64,000 nt of DNA, from positions 124,001 through 188,000 of the forward strand of contig NZ_JANFLS010000003.1 in assembly GCF_024385465.1 (NCBI RefSeq), in the 5' to 3' direction. The DNA is from Arthrobacter sp. zg-Y844. Lineage in GTDB: Bacteria > Actinomycetota > Actinomycetes > Actinomycetales > Micrococcaceae. Positions 25,177 through 32,036 of the stretch are shown here, piece after piece. Under the pieces are notes generated by a model. It had not been told where the DNA came from. It ran no database searches and saw nothing but the letters and a program-made list of their open reading frames with translations. Positions within the stretch are counted from its first letter, which is position 1. The number at the start of each line of letters is the position of its first letter. A program made the position numbers and the translations under genes.

Positions 25177-26610
25177 TCAGACCCGGCTTTCCGCTGCTCC
25201 CTGCGTTCCGTCGTCGTACGTTTCATCCGCCAGTTCCGCACGGACCAGGCCGTCGCCGCGGACCCACAGGCGGTAGGCGCCGAACAGGAGCGCGATCCAT
25301 ACTGCGCCCACAATCAAGGCCACCCGCGTGTCCGGCATGATGCCGAGCAGCACCACGATGAACACCATGAAAGCCAGTGCCGCATAGGACGCGGCCGGCC
25401 AGAACGGCACACCGAATTCCGAGGCCGGCAGGTTCCGGCGCTTGATTTCCCGCTTCATGGCGATGTGCGAGAGCAGGATCATCAGCCATACCCACACGGT
25501 CGCGAAGGTGGCGATGGACGCGATGATCGTGAACAGCGATTCGGGCAGCAGGGCGTTCAGCACGACGCCGACGAGCAGCACCACCGCCATGGTCGCTACG
25601 GTCATCCACGGCACCCCGTTCCGGGAAATCCGGGCGAACGACGCCGGCGCCTGGCCTTCCTGTGCGAGGCCGTAAAGGACGCGGCCGGCACCGAAGATGT
25701 CGGAATTGATGGCCGAGATCGCTGCGGTGATGACCACGGCGTTGAGGATGTGCGCCGCGGCCGGGATGCCCAGGGTGTCGAAGATCTGCACAAACGGACT
25801 GGTTTCGCCGTTGATGTCCTGCCACGGGAAGATCATCATCAGGATGCCCAGGGCGCATACGTAGAAGAGCAGGATGCGGACCGGAACGGTGTTCACTGCC
25901 GCGGGGATGGCCTTCTTGGGGTTGTCCGCTTCGCCTGCGGTGATGCCGATGGTTTCAATGCCGCCGAAGGCGAACATCACAATCGAGAAGGACGCCAGCA
26001 GGCCCCAGAATCCGTTGGCGAAGAACCCTCCGGAACCCAGCATCGTATCCAGGCCGGGGTTCGCGGCGTCGGGCAGTCCGAACCCGAAGACTACGATGGC
26101 CGCACCGCCGACGATCATCGCGATGATCGCCGAGACCTTGATCAGTGAGAGCCAGAACTCGGTCTCGCCAAAGACCTTCACCCGCATCAGGTTCAGTGCG
26201 GCAATCAGCAGGATGACGGCGAGGATCCAGATCCAGCGCGGCACGTCTTCAAACCAGAAGCCCATATAGATGCCGAAGGCGGTGACGTCGGCAATCGCGA
26301 CGATGGCCATCTCGAAAGCGAACGTCCAGCCCGTGATGAACCCGGCGAACGGGCCCAGATAGCGGCTGGCGTAGTGGCCGAACGAACCCGTTACCGGATG
26401 CCGGACTGCCATCTCGCCGAGGGCCCGCATAACCAGGAAGACAGCGGCGCCACCGATCATGTAGGCCAGCAGGACGGACGGTCCGGCGGACTGGATGGCC
26501 GATGCGGACCCGTAGAACAGGCCGGTGCCGATGGCCGAGCCGAGCGCCATGAAGCGGATGTGCCGGACATTCAGCCCGCGGGCCAATGCCTGGGTAAAGG
26601 AGGACTTCAA
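25177..26610 (-). CDS. amino acid permease, APC family
   Basis: About 477 residues from a TTG at 26610 preceded by AAGGTG; an ATG at 26661 would add 17 residues. Twelve hydrophobic segments are visible. The first carries the APC signature [21 protein letters not shown] and the third/fourth loop has [23 protein letters not shown], typical of amino acid transporters of the GABA/proline/basic amino acid branch. Import is driven by proton symport. The exact substrate cannot be read. The gene stands alone; it faces a 437-nt gap containing AT-rich DNA. Confidence 0.92.
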   Translation of the reverse strand: MKSSFTQALARGLNVRHIRFMALGSAIGTGLFYGSASAIQSAGPSVLLAYMIGGAAVFLVMRALGEMAVRHPVTGSFGHYASRYLGPFAGFITGWTFAFEMAIVAIADVTAFGIYMGFWFEDVPRWIWILAVILLIAALNLMRVKVFGETEFWLSLIKVSAIIAMIVGGAAIVVFGFGLPDAANPGLDTMLGSGGFFANGFWGLLASFSIVMFAFGGIETIGITAGEADNPKKAIPAAVNTVPVRILLFYVCALGILMMIFPWQDINGETSPFVQIFDTLGIPAAAHILNAVVITAAISAINSDIFGAGRVLYGLAQEGQAPASFARISRNGVPWMTVATMAVVLLVGVVLNALLPESLFTIIASIATFATVWVWLMILLSHIAMKREIKRRNLPASEFGVPFWPAASYAALAFMVFIVVLLGIMPDTRVALIVGAVWIALLFGAYRLWVRGDGLVRAELADETYDDGTQGAAESRV

Positions 26611-27047
26611 GAAAACGCACCTTGGAATGTGGGGGTAGGCCCAGTTCAGGGGCCAATCCATATTACGCCTGCTGGCGCCACCCGGATTTTGCGTTACGTC
26701 CCACGCCCCGGGCACTAAAGGGCAGGGTGAGCCATCTCATAGCTCCGTGGCGGGTCTGCGTGATCGATCTCATGGAGCCTCAATTGTTGAAGAATTAATC
26801 TTTAACTGTGCAAGCGGAAATGCACACACATGGGTACGTTGGGTGTATTCGGCGCTGATGAACGGTATTCGACGGTTATCCGTCATGAAGCTGTCCAGCG
26901 TCGCTGAACCGTGAAGATACCCCAACCTCCACCCCTGTTTGAAACAAGAAAGTTCAACGCCACTGGGTCCTTCCCGGAGTCGAAGCGCGGGACCCCTGCA
27001 GACGTGGCGCATTCATGGGACTGTTTTCACGACACGGGGAGATTCAA
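26611..27047. promoter_or_regulatory. AT-rich divergent intergenic region
   Basis: Gap between the divergent permease and the DUF4190/DUF4352-type gene. It is unusually AT-rich around 26780-26815 and contains near-inverted arms TTGAAGA and TCTTTAA around an ATTAA centre, and a second pair ACGGTAT/TATCCGT at 26862-26883. I see no coding frame with a plausible start here apart from the alternative permease starts. Promoters for both genes probably lie within it. Confidence 0.35.
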
Positions 27048-27917
27048 ATGGACAACAACACCACGTTCAAGCAATCCGCTCCCGACCGGCAACAGGACGA
27101 AGGGCCTGTTCCTGATGCTCCCCTCTCCGGTGGACCTGAACAGCCCGGCAAAGCTGTCGGCAACCCGGATGCCGGACGGGGCCTGGCCATCACGGCGCTG
27201 GTCATCGGGCTTGTGTCCCTGCTGCTGTGTTGGGTTCCCATCGTCAATAACCTCGTATTCCTCCTTGGCCTAATCGGACTGGGATTCGCTATCCCCGCGG
27301 TGGTGATTGCCGTCAGGAACAAGTCACGGTCCAAAGGGATGTCGATTGCGGGCCTCATCCTCGTGGTCCTGTCCCTGGTCGGGGTGGTGGCAACACAGGC
27401 CTATTACGGGCACGTCATCGATGAGGTCACGGAATCCGTTGGGGGCAGCGAGCAGCCCGCTGCAGACGACACCGCTGAGGCGGCCGATTCCAGCCACGCC
27501 GGGCAGACTGAGGCATTGGGAGAAACAGCACGGGTCGGGGAGTACAACGTCACCGTGACCGGTGTGGACACCAACGCCACCCAGGAGGTCTTGGCCGTCA
27601 ACCCGCTCAACGATGATCCAGCGGGACAATATGTGCTGGTTGACCTGACGGTTGAGTACGTGGGCAATGAGGAAGGAGATCCCTGGCTGGATCTGGAAAC
27701 CAAGTTCGTGGGAACCGATGCCAAGCAGTACGACTCGGCGACCGGGGTAGTGGTAGCGCTGCGTGACTACGACGTACCGACTCTGGAAAAGGGCGGCACT
27801 GCCCAATACCAGGTCTGCATGGACGTCCCGGCTGACGCGGTGTCCGGTGGAAAGGTCTTGGTCGAGCCGACCTTCTCGATGCAGGGCAACGACGGCGTGT
27901 ACTGGGCCGTGCAGTAA
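27048..27917 (+). CDS. DUF4190/DUF4352-type membrane protein
   Basis: 289 residues from the ATG at 27048, preceded by GGGGAG. The N-terminus (about 45 residues) is polar and Pro/Gln/Asp-rich. Two hydrophobic helices follow with the DUF4190-like GLAITALVIGLVSLLLCWV and KGMSIAGLILVVLSLVGVV, then a linker rich in Ala, Asp and Glu and an extracellular domain with DUF4352-like strands (QYVLVDLTVEYVGNEEGDPW). Such proteins are anchored with the beta domain outside. Function is unknown. It is monocistronic with a strong terminator 34 nt downstream. Confidence 0.85.
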   Translation: MDNNTTFKQSAPDRQQDEGPVPDAPLSGGPEQPGKAVGNPDAGRGLAITALVIGLVSLLLCWVPIVNNLVFLLGLIGLGFAIPAVVIAVRNKSRSKGMSIAGLILVVLSLVGVVATQAYYGHVIDEVTESVGGSEQPAADDTAEAADSSHAGQTEALGETARVGEYNVTVTGVDTNATQEVLAVNPLNDDPAGQYVLVDLTVEYVGNEEGDPWLDLETKFVGTDAKQYDSATGVVVALRDYDVPTLEKGGTAQYQVCMDVPADAVSGGKVLVEPTFSMQGNDGVYWAVQ

Positions 27918-27950
27918 ACCTTCCCTTCCCTGCGCCAGCGGCGCGTACTA

Positions 27951-27985
27951 GTCGCCGGGGCTTCCATGATGGAGGCCCCGGCGAC
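27951..27985. terminator. bidirectional hairpin terminator
   Basis: GTCGCCGGGGCTTCC pairs with GGAGGCCCCGGCGAC across a 5-nt loop (one G-U pair). It lies between convergent genes and is followed by TAGGTTAAAAG on the plus side. Very strong stem. Confidence 0.8.
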
Positions 27986-28004
27986 ATAGGTTAAAAGACC
28001 CGGC

Positions 28005-28445
28005 TTAGGCCTGCTGCTCCGCCGGATAGCTGATCCGCGCCTCATGCGGAATCAGTGGCTTGTCCGCCCGGACCTTCATCTCCTGCACGGTCCAGGCGTT
28101 GCCGTCCGGATCCGCGAAGCTGAAGAAGGTTCCGCCGTCGCGCTCGTCAAAGACGGTGACGTCGCCAACCTCCACGCCGCGGTCCAGCAGTTCCTGCCGG
28201 GCCGCCTGCGCATTCGGCACCACCAGCTGCAGTCCGCGCAGGGAACCGGGCACCATGCCCTGCTGGGAGCTCGGATCCCCGAGCACAATCGAGCAGCCGG
28301 AGCCGGGCGGTGTCAGCTGCGCGAAGTCCATCTGCTCGGTGGACGTGCGGTGATCCAGGCGAAAACCCACCTGGTCGCGGTAGAAAGCGATCGCCCGGTC
28401 CTGGTCACTGACCGGGACGATCATCACCTCAAGGGTCCAGTCCAT
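28005..28445 (-). CDS. VOC-family (glyoxalase-like) protein
   Basis: 146 residues from the ATG at 28445, with AGGTG as ribosome site; a GTG three codons upstream directly after the previous stop is possible. A single beta-alpha-beta-beta-beta pair is seen: VMIVPVSDQDRAIAFYRDQVGF, then LQLVVPNAQAARQELLDRGV and FFSFADPDGNAWTVQE, the last with the usual metal-binding Glu. VOC proteins include glyoxalases, dioxygenases and antibiotic-binding proteins; this one is unassigned. It is the last gene of an ArsR-SRPBCC-SRPBCC-VOC operon. Confidence 0.88.
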   Translation of the reverse strand: MDWTLEVMIVPVSDQDRAIAFYRDQVGFRLDHRTSTEQMDFAQLTPPGSGCSIVLGDPSSQQGMVPGSLRGLQLVVPNAQAARQELLDRGVEVGDVTVFDERDGGTFFSFADPDGNAWTVQEMKVRADKPLIPHEARISYPAEQQA

Positions 28446-28454
28446 GCTCAGCAC

Positions 28455-28949
28455 CTACCTTCCTATCCGGACGGAGGCGAGCAGATCATCCAGCTGGTTG
28501 TAGCCGTCAGACATGCCCTCTTCGATGCCGTTGCCCAGGAACTCGTCCCGGGATTCAACCGAGGGGTACAGGGAACGGCCGCTCACCCGGCTCCTGCCGC
28601 CGGGCAGTTCGGTGAAGGTGCTGTATTCGAGCGTCACCACGTCCGGATAGCCCTCGAATTCGAAGGTCTGCAGCAGAAACTCGTTCTCGCGCACCGTGTG
28701 GAACATGCCGTGGAAGGCATATTCCTCGCCGTCGCCTGTGGACTGGACTACTCGGTAGGCACCGCCGGACCGGGGCTCGAACACGTCCATCCGAGTGGTC
28801 AGCTCCTCCGGGCCGATCCATTGGAGATACAGGTCCGGATCCGTGTGTCCCTGGAACACAGCGCTGACCGGGAAATCGAAGTCGCGTTGATACTCCAGGA
28901 AGGGTTCCCCCGCGGGGGCACTCAAGGTCAGGGGATTTTTGCTCATCAC
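28455..28949 (-). CDS. SRPBCC-domain (AHSA1-like) protein, paralogue 2
   Basis: 164 residues. The helix-grip fold is indicated by FDFPVSAVFQGHTDPDLYLQWIG at the start and the central FHGMFHTVRENEFLLQTFEF block. The start overlaps the previous SRPBCC stop by 4 nt. It is clearly a duplicate of the neighbouring gene (both share the H-T-V-R-E-N core and the F-x-G-Y-P-D-V stretch). Such proteins bind hydrophobic ligands or activate Hsp90-type chaperones; in ArsR-linked pairs they are usually unknown. The VOC gene follows directly. Confidence 0.85.
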   Translation of the reverse strand: MMSKNPLTLSAPAGEPFLEYQRDFDFPVSAVFQGHTDPDLYLQWIGPEELTTRMDVFEPRSGGAYRVVQSTGDGEEYAFHGMFHTVRENEFLLQTFEFEGYPDVVTLEYSTFTELPGGRSRVSGRSLYPSVESRDEFLGNGIEEGMSDGYNQLDDLLASVRIGR

Positions 28950-29452
28950 GCGCCCCTTCCCTGCAGGGCCTCCGGCTGGAGCTGGGCGAGGAGCTCATCC
29001 ATCCGGTCAAAGCCCTCGGAGACGCCGGACTCCATGCCGGAGGCCGCCATGCCGTCCCGTGCCTCCATCGAGGGGTAGACCGCGTGGGCGGTGATCCGGG
29101 TACGGCCGCCGTCGAGCGCCTCGAGCGTCATGAACTCCAAGCTGGTGACGTCGGGATAGCCGGAGAACTCGAAGGTCTGGATCGCGGATTCATTTTCCCG
29201 CACGGTGTGGAAAATGCCGCGGAATTCGTAGGGCACGCCCTCCGGCCCGGTATGGATATAGCTGTAGGAGCCTCCCGTGCGGAAATCGTAGTGGTTGATG
29301 TCCATCTTCATTCCCCGGGGCCCCAGCCACTGGACCAGCAGGTCCGGTTCGGCGTACGCCCGGAAGACCTGCTCCACGGGATAGTCCACCTCGCGGCTGA
29401 AATCGATGAAGGGGACACCCTCCGGGACGGTGAGCTGCAGTGCGTTGGTCAT
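28946..29452 (-). CDS. SRPBCC-domain (AHSA1-like) protein, paralogue 1
   Basis: 168 residues. The pattern VDYPVEQVFRAYAEPDLLVQWLG opens the domain, followed by GIFHTVRENESAIQTFEFSG, and a C-terminal amphipathic helix (FDRMDELLAQLQ) closes it. It is the first SRPBCC gene after the ArsR regulator (15 nt gap) and overlaps its paralogue by 4 nt. This layout, ArsR then SRPBCC, is a common stress-linked pair in actinobacteria. The ligand is unknown. The paralogues differ in the loops and the final helix, suggesting separate ligands. Confidence 0.85.
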   Translation of the reverse strand: MTNALQLTVPEGVPFIDFSREVDYPVEQVFRAYAEPDLLVQWLGPRGMKMDINHYDFRTGGSYSYIHTGPEGVPYEFRGIFHTVRENESAIQTFEFSGYPDVTSLEFMTLEALDGGRTRITAHAVYPSMEARDGMAASGMESGVSEGFDRMDELLAQLQPEALQGRGA

Positions 29453-29466
29453 GATGAATCCTTTGC

Positions 29467-29817
29467 CTACGGGCCGCCTTTCGCTGCGGCCTGTGCGTTG
29501 AGCACGGCGTCAAGGCTGCGGAACTGCTCCTCGCGGACCAGCCGGTACTGGCCGATCCATGCGGTGAGTGCCTCCAACCGTGCGGGATTCAGGTGAACGG
29601 GCCGGCGCTGGGCGTCACGGCTGCGCGTGACCAGCTGCGCCTGTTCGAGGACCTGGATGTGCTTCGAGATGGCCTGTTTGGAGATCTCGAAGGGTTCCGC
29701 CAGTTCGTTGACCGTGGCAGGGCCCCGGGAAAGCCGGGCGATGATCTGGCGGCGGGCCGGATCGGCCAGGGCCAGGAAGGCCTTGTCCAGAAGGGGTTCG
29801 TCGCTGTGGGAGTCCAT
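29467..29817 (-). CDS. ArsR-family transcriptional regulator
   Basis: 116 residues from the ATG at 29817 (a TTG at 29850 is an alternative). A winged helix is clear: DKAFLALADPARRQIIARLS, then ATVNELAEPFEISKQAISKH as recognition helix and LVTRSRDAQRRPVHLNPA as wing. It lacks the Cys metal-binding motifs of ArsR/SmtB, so it is of the metal-independent type that usually represses a downstream SRPBCC gene. It is the first gene of the operon 29817-28005 and is probably autoregulated. Confidence 0.88.
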   Translation of the reverse strand: MDSHSDEPLLDKAFLALADPARRQIIARLSRGPATVNELAEPFEISKQAISKHIQVLEQAQLVTRSRDAQRRPVHLNPARLEALTAWIGQYRLVREEQFRSLDAVLNAQAAAKGGP

Positions 29818-30260
29818 GCGGTCGGTCAGCTTCTGTAGACGTGTAATCAAGGTACTGGTTGTTCAACCTTGCGGTTGATTACGAACGTACGACGGCGCCG
29901 GGGCCGGGTCAAGGGGTTTTGGGTAATTTCGGTCGGTTAGGGTGGGCGGAAAGACCGCTAGGAGGGGCGTCCGGAGAGCCCGGAGGCGAGGAGTCCGGTG
30001 CCGCAGGCGCCTCAGCGGCATCCGGGCGCAGGCCTCCTCTATGGTTTGTTGCTGATGTCGGCAGGCCGCGGTAGTCAGCGGTGTCCTCGGAGATCCTTCG
30101 TATCCGGACGGCGCGGCGTGGAACGCCTTCGGACGAGGGGAGGACGGGCTGATGGTCGACTATGCCGTCAGCACGGGCCACCGGGCAATAACCCTGCACG
30201 GGGAGTGCTCCAGCCATCCGTCCATGCAGAACGACGTCTCCCGGAACGCACCCTAAGTCG
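29818..30260. other. gap with no secure gene
   Basis: 443 nt between the ArsR operon and the BBE-type oxidase. It holds the ArsR promoter. A frame from ATG 30041 to TAA 30256 is interrupted by TGA at codon 5; its downstream part uses GC-ending codons and may be the tail of a lost gene. I see nothing else. Confidence 0.4.
30152..30256 (+). CDS. possible 34-residue ORF or gene remnant
   Basis: ATG 30152 follows GGGGAGG at 8 nt and runs to TAA at 30254-30256. The predicted peptide starts MVDYAVSTGHRAITLH, with coding-like codon choice that continues upstream (GDPSYPDGAAWNAFGRG) to a TGA at 30053. It may be a short gene or the end of a decayed one. No homologue is recognised. Confidence 0.25.
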   Translation: MVDYAVSTGHRAITLHGECSSHPSMQNDVSRNAP

Positions 30261-31655
30261 TTACCCGGTCGGCACGATGTTGTGGTTCCGCCGGAAGAGG
30301 TTCTGCGGGTCGTAGGCGGTCTTCAGCGCGGTGAGCCGGGCCAGCTTGTCCGGGCCGTAGACGGACGGGACGGTGCCCTGCGCCACCGGATCCTCGGCGC
30401 CCATGAAGTTCACGTACTGCGCGCCGGAGGAGAACGGCTCCACTGCCTTCGCCACCCCTCGGACAAAAGCCGTACGGGCGGCGTCGTCCGCCGGGTCCTG
30501 CCAGAAGCCGTAAATGTTCAGCCAATAGGGGGCATCCCTGGTGGGAAAGGCGGTGGCGTCGTCCGCGACCCGGCCGTAGGCGCCGCCCAGATGGTGGATG
30601 TCAAAGCCGGTCCCGTGCCAGGTCTGCTCGCAGCCGGCGCGGACCAGGGCGTCGATGGCGGCGTCATCCAGCCGGTCGATGGAGGCGTTTTTCCAGTAGG
30701 CGCGTGAGCCTGGCGGGAAGGTTGAGTCCATGGCCGTCTGCCAGTCGGACCAGGGCACCGCTTCCACCGCTTCGATGTCAGGGGGAGCTGCCGCGGTAAG
30801 CTGCCGGATCAACGCGGCGCCGGCCTCCTGATCCGGGTCAGCCCACGCGAGTCCGATCACCATCAGCGGCTGGTCTCCCATGTCCCATTCCTCGATCGGT
30901 ACCAGGCAGCTGATGATGGTGGTCATTTCATCGGGCAGGCCGGCCGCCCACGCGTCATAGGCGCGCAGCGCAGAGCGCCAGTGCATATTGCCGTACGCCA
31001 GGTTCCCGGTGAGGACCTGCGGGGGCAGCGGATGCGCCTGGAAGGTAAAAGACGACACGACACCGAAGTTCCCGCCGCCGCCGCGAAGCCCCCAGAACAG
31101 TTCCGAATGATCATCGGCGGACGCGTGGACCTCTTCGCCGCCGGGGGTGACGACGTCGGCAGCCTCCAGGTTGTCGATGCTCAGTCCATGCACGCGGGTC
31201 AGCCAGCCGACACCACCGCCGAGGGTCAGCCCGGCCACCCCCGTGCCGGAGACGACGCCCATGGGAACGGCCAGGCCGTAGGGTTCGGTGGCGGCGTCGA
31301 CATCGCCCATGGTGGCTCCCGCCTGCACCGTAACGGTGCCGCTGTCCGCGTCTACGCTGACGTCCCGCAGGCCACCCATATCCAGCACGACGCCGTCGGC
31401 GACCGTGCCGTTGCCGGCCACATTGTGCCCTCCGCCGCGGACCGCCAGCGGCAGGTCCCACTGCTGCGCAAAGGCGAGGACCGCGGCAATATCCTCGACG
31501 GAAGCAACGCGCACCACCATCGCCGGCAGGACGTCGATCATGCCGTTCCAGACGCGGCGGGCGTCGTCGTAAGTCTCGTCCTGGGGCAGGACAACGGAAC
31601 CGGACAGGGACGTCCGCAGGGCTGCGACGGCGCCAGGGGAGAGTTCGGGGACCAT
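30261..31655 (-). CDS. FAD-linked oxidase with BBE domain
   Basis: 464 residues from the ATG at 31655, with AAAGGTGG 9 nt upstream. The FAD-binding p-cresol methylhydroxylase/VAO fold is shown by LPLAVRGGGHNVAG (His is the usual flavin-linking residue) and SGTGVAGLTLGGGVGWL, where the Cys of bicovalent berberine-bridge enzymes is missing, so the flavin is probably linked once. The BBE C-terminal motif is YDPQNLFRRNHNI. Members oxidise sugars, alcohols or secondary metabolites with O2. It is monocistronic; the divergent GH3 gene is 381 nt away. Confidence 0.92.
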   Translation of the reverse strand: MVPELSPGAVAALRTSLSGSVVLPQDETYDDARRVWNGMIDVLPAMVVRVASVEDIAAVLAFAQQWDLPLAVRGGGHNVAGNGTVADGVVLDMGGLRDVSVDADSGTVTVQAGATMGDVDAATEPYGLAVPMGVVSGTGVAGLTLGGGVGWLTRVHGLSIDNLEAADVVTPGGEEVHASADDHSELFWGLRGGGGNFGVVSSFTFQAHPLPPQVLTGNLAYGNMHWRSALRAYDAWAAGLPDEMTTIISCLVPIEEWDMGDQPLMVIGLAWADPDQEAGAALIRQLTAAAPPDIEAVEAVPWSDWQTAMDSTFPPGSRAYWKNASIDRLDDAAIDALVRAGCEQTWHGTGFDIHHLGGAYGRVADDATAFPTRDAPYWLNIYGFWQDPADDAARTAFVRGVAKAVEPFSSGAQYVNFMGAEDPVAQGTVPSVYGPDKLARLTALKTAYDPQNLFRRNHNIVPTG

Positions 31656-32036
31656 TCGGCCCACCACCTTTGGGCGGCACACCGCCGGACGCCGGGATGG
31701 TGTCCGGTCCTTTGGTTTTCCTGCCGCGCTTGGGAAGAATTCTTCGCCTGGTACGGCGGGGAATCAAGGGCGGCCCGCAACCTTAGGGTCGCCGGGCTAA
31801 TTCGCGCCTCCCGCAATCGATACCGCGAACCTTGGTTGTCCCTTCCCCTCCCGCCCCATAGCGTCCTTCCTGCACTCGCACCGCCGTCCCGCCACCCGGA
31901 ACGGCACGTCAGCTACACGGGCCGCCCGTCGGGGAGGGGCCAACCCGTTCTGCGAACTCTCGCATCTTTGCCGGATGCGGCAACTGACACCGCTGCGCCC
32001 CTGGGGGTGAACGCGGCCCAGTATGAGGGAACCGCC
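31656..32036. promoter_or_regulatory. divergent intergenic region, no gene seen
   Basis: 381 nt between the BBE-type oxidase and the GH3 gene. GAGGGAAC is the GH3 ribosome site just before 32037. I find no strong palindrome and no convincing small gene; the open frames crossing it have no suitable start. Confidence 0.4.

Noticed and set aside
30053-30055. TGA at codon 5 of 30041-30256 as a selenocysteine codon.
   Set aside because: No insertion element is visible and neighbouring Cys codons alone are not evidence; a decayed frame is simpler.
30981-32036. Upstream 352-codon extension of the GH3 frame.
   Set aside because: It is antisense to the BBE-type oxidase; the signal peptide and ribosome site at 32037 give the real start.
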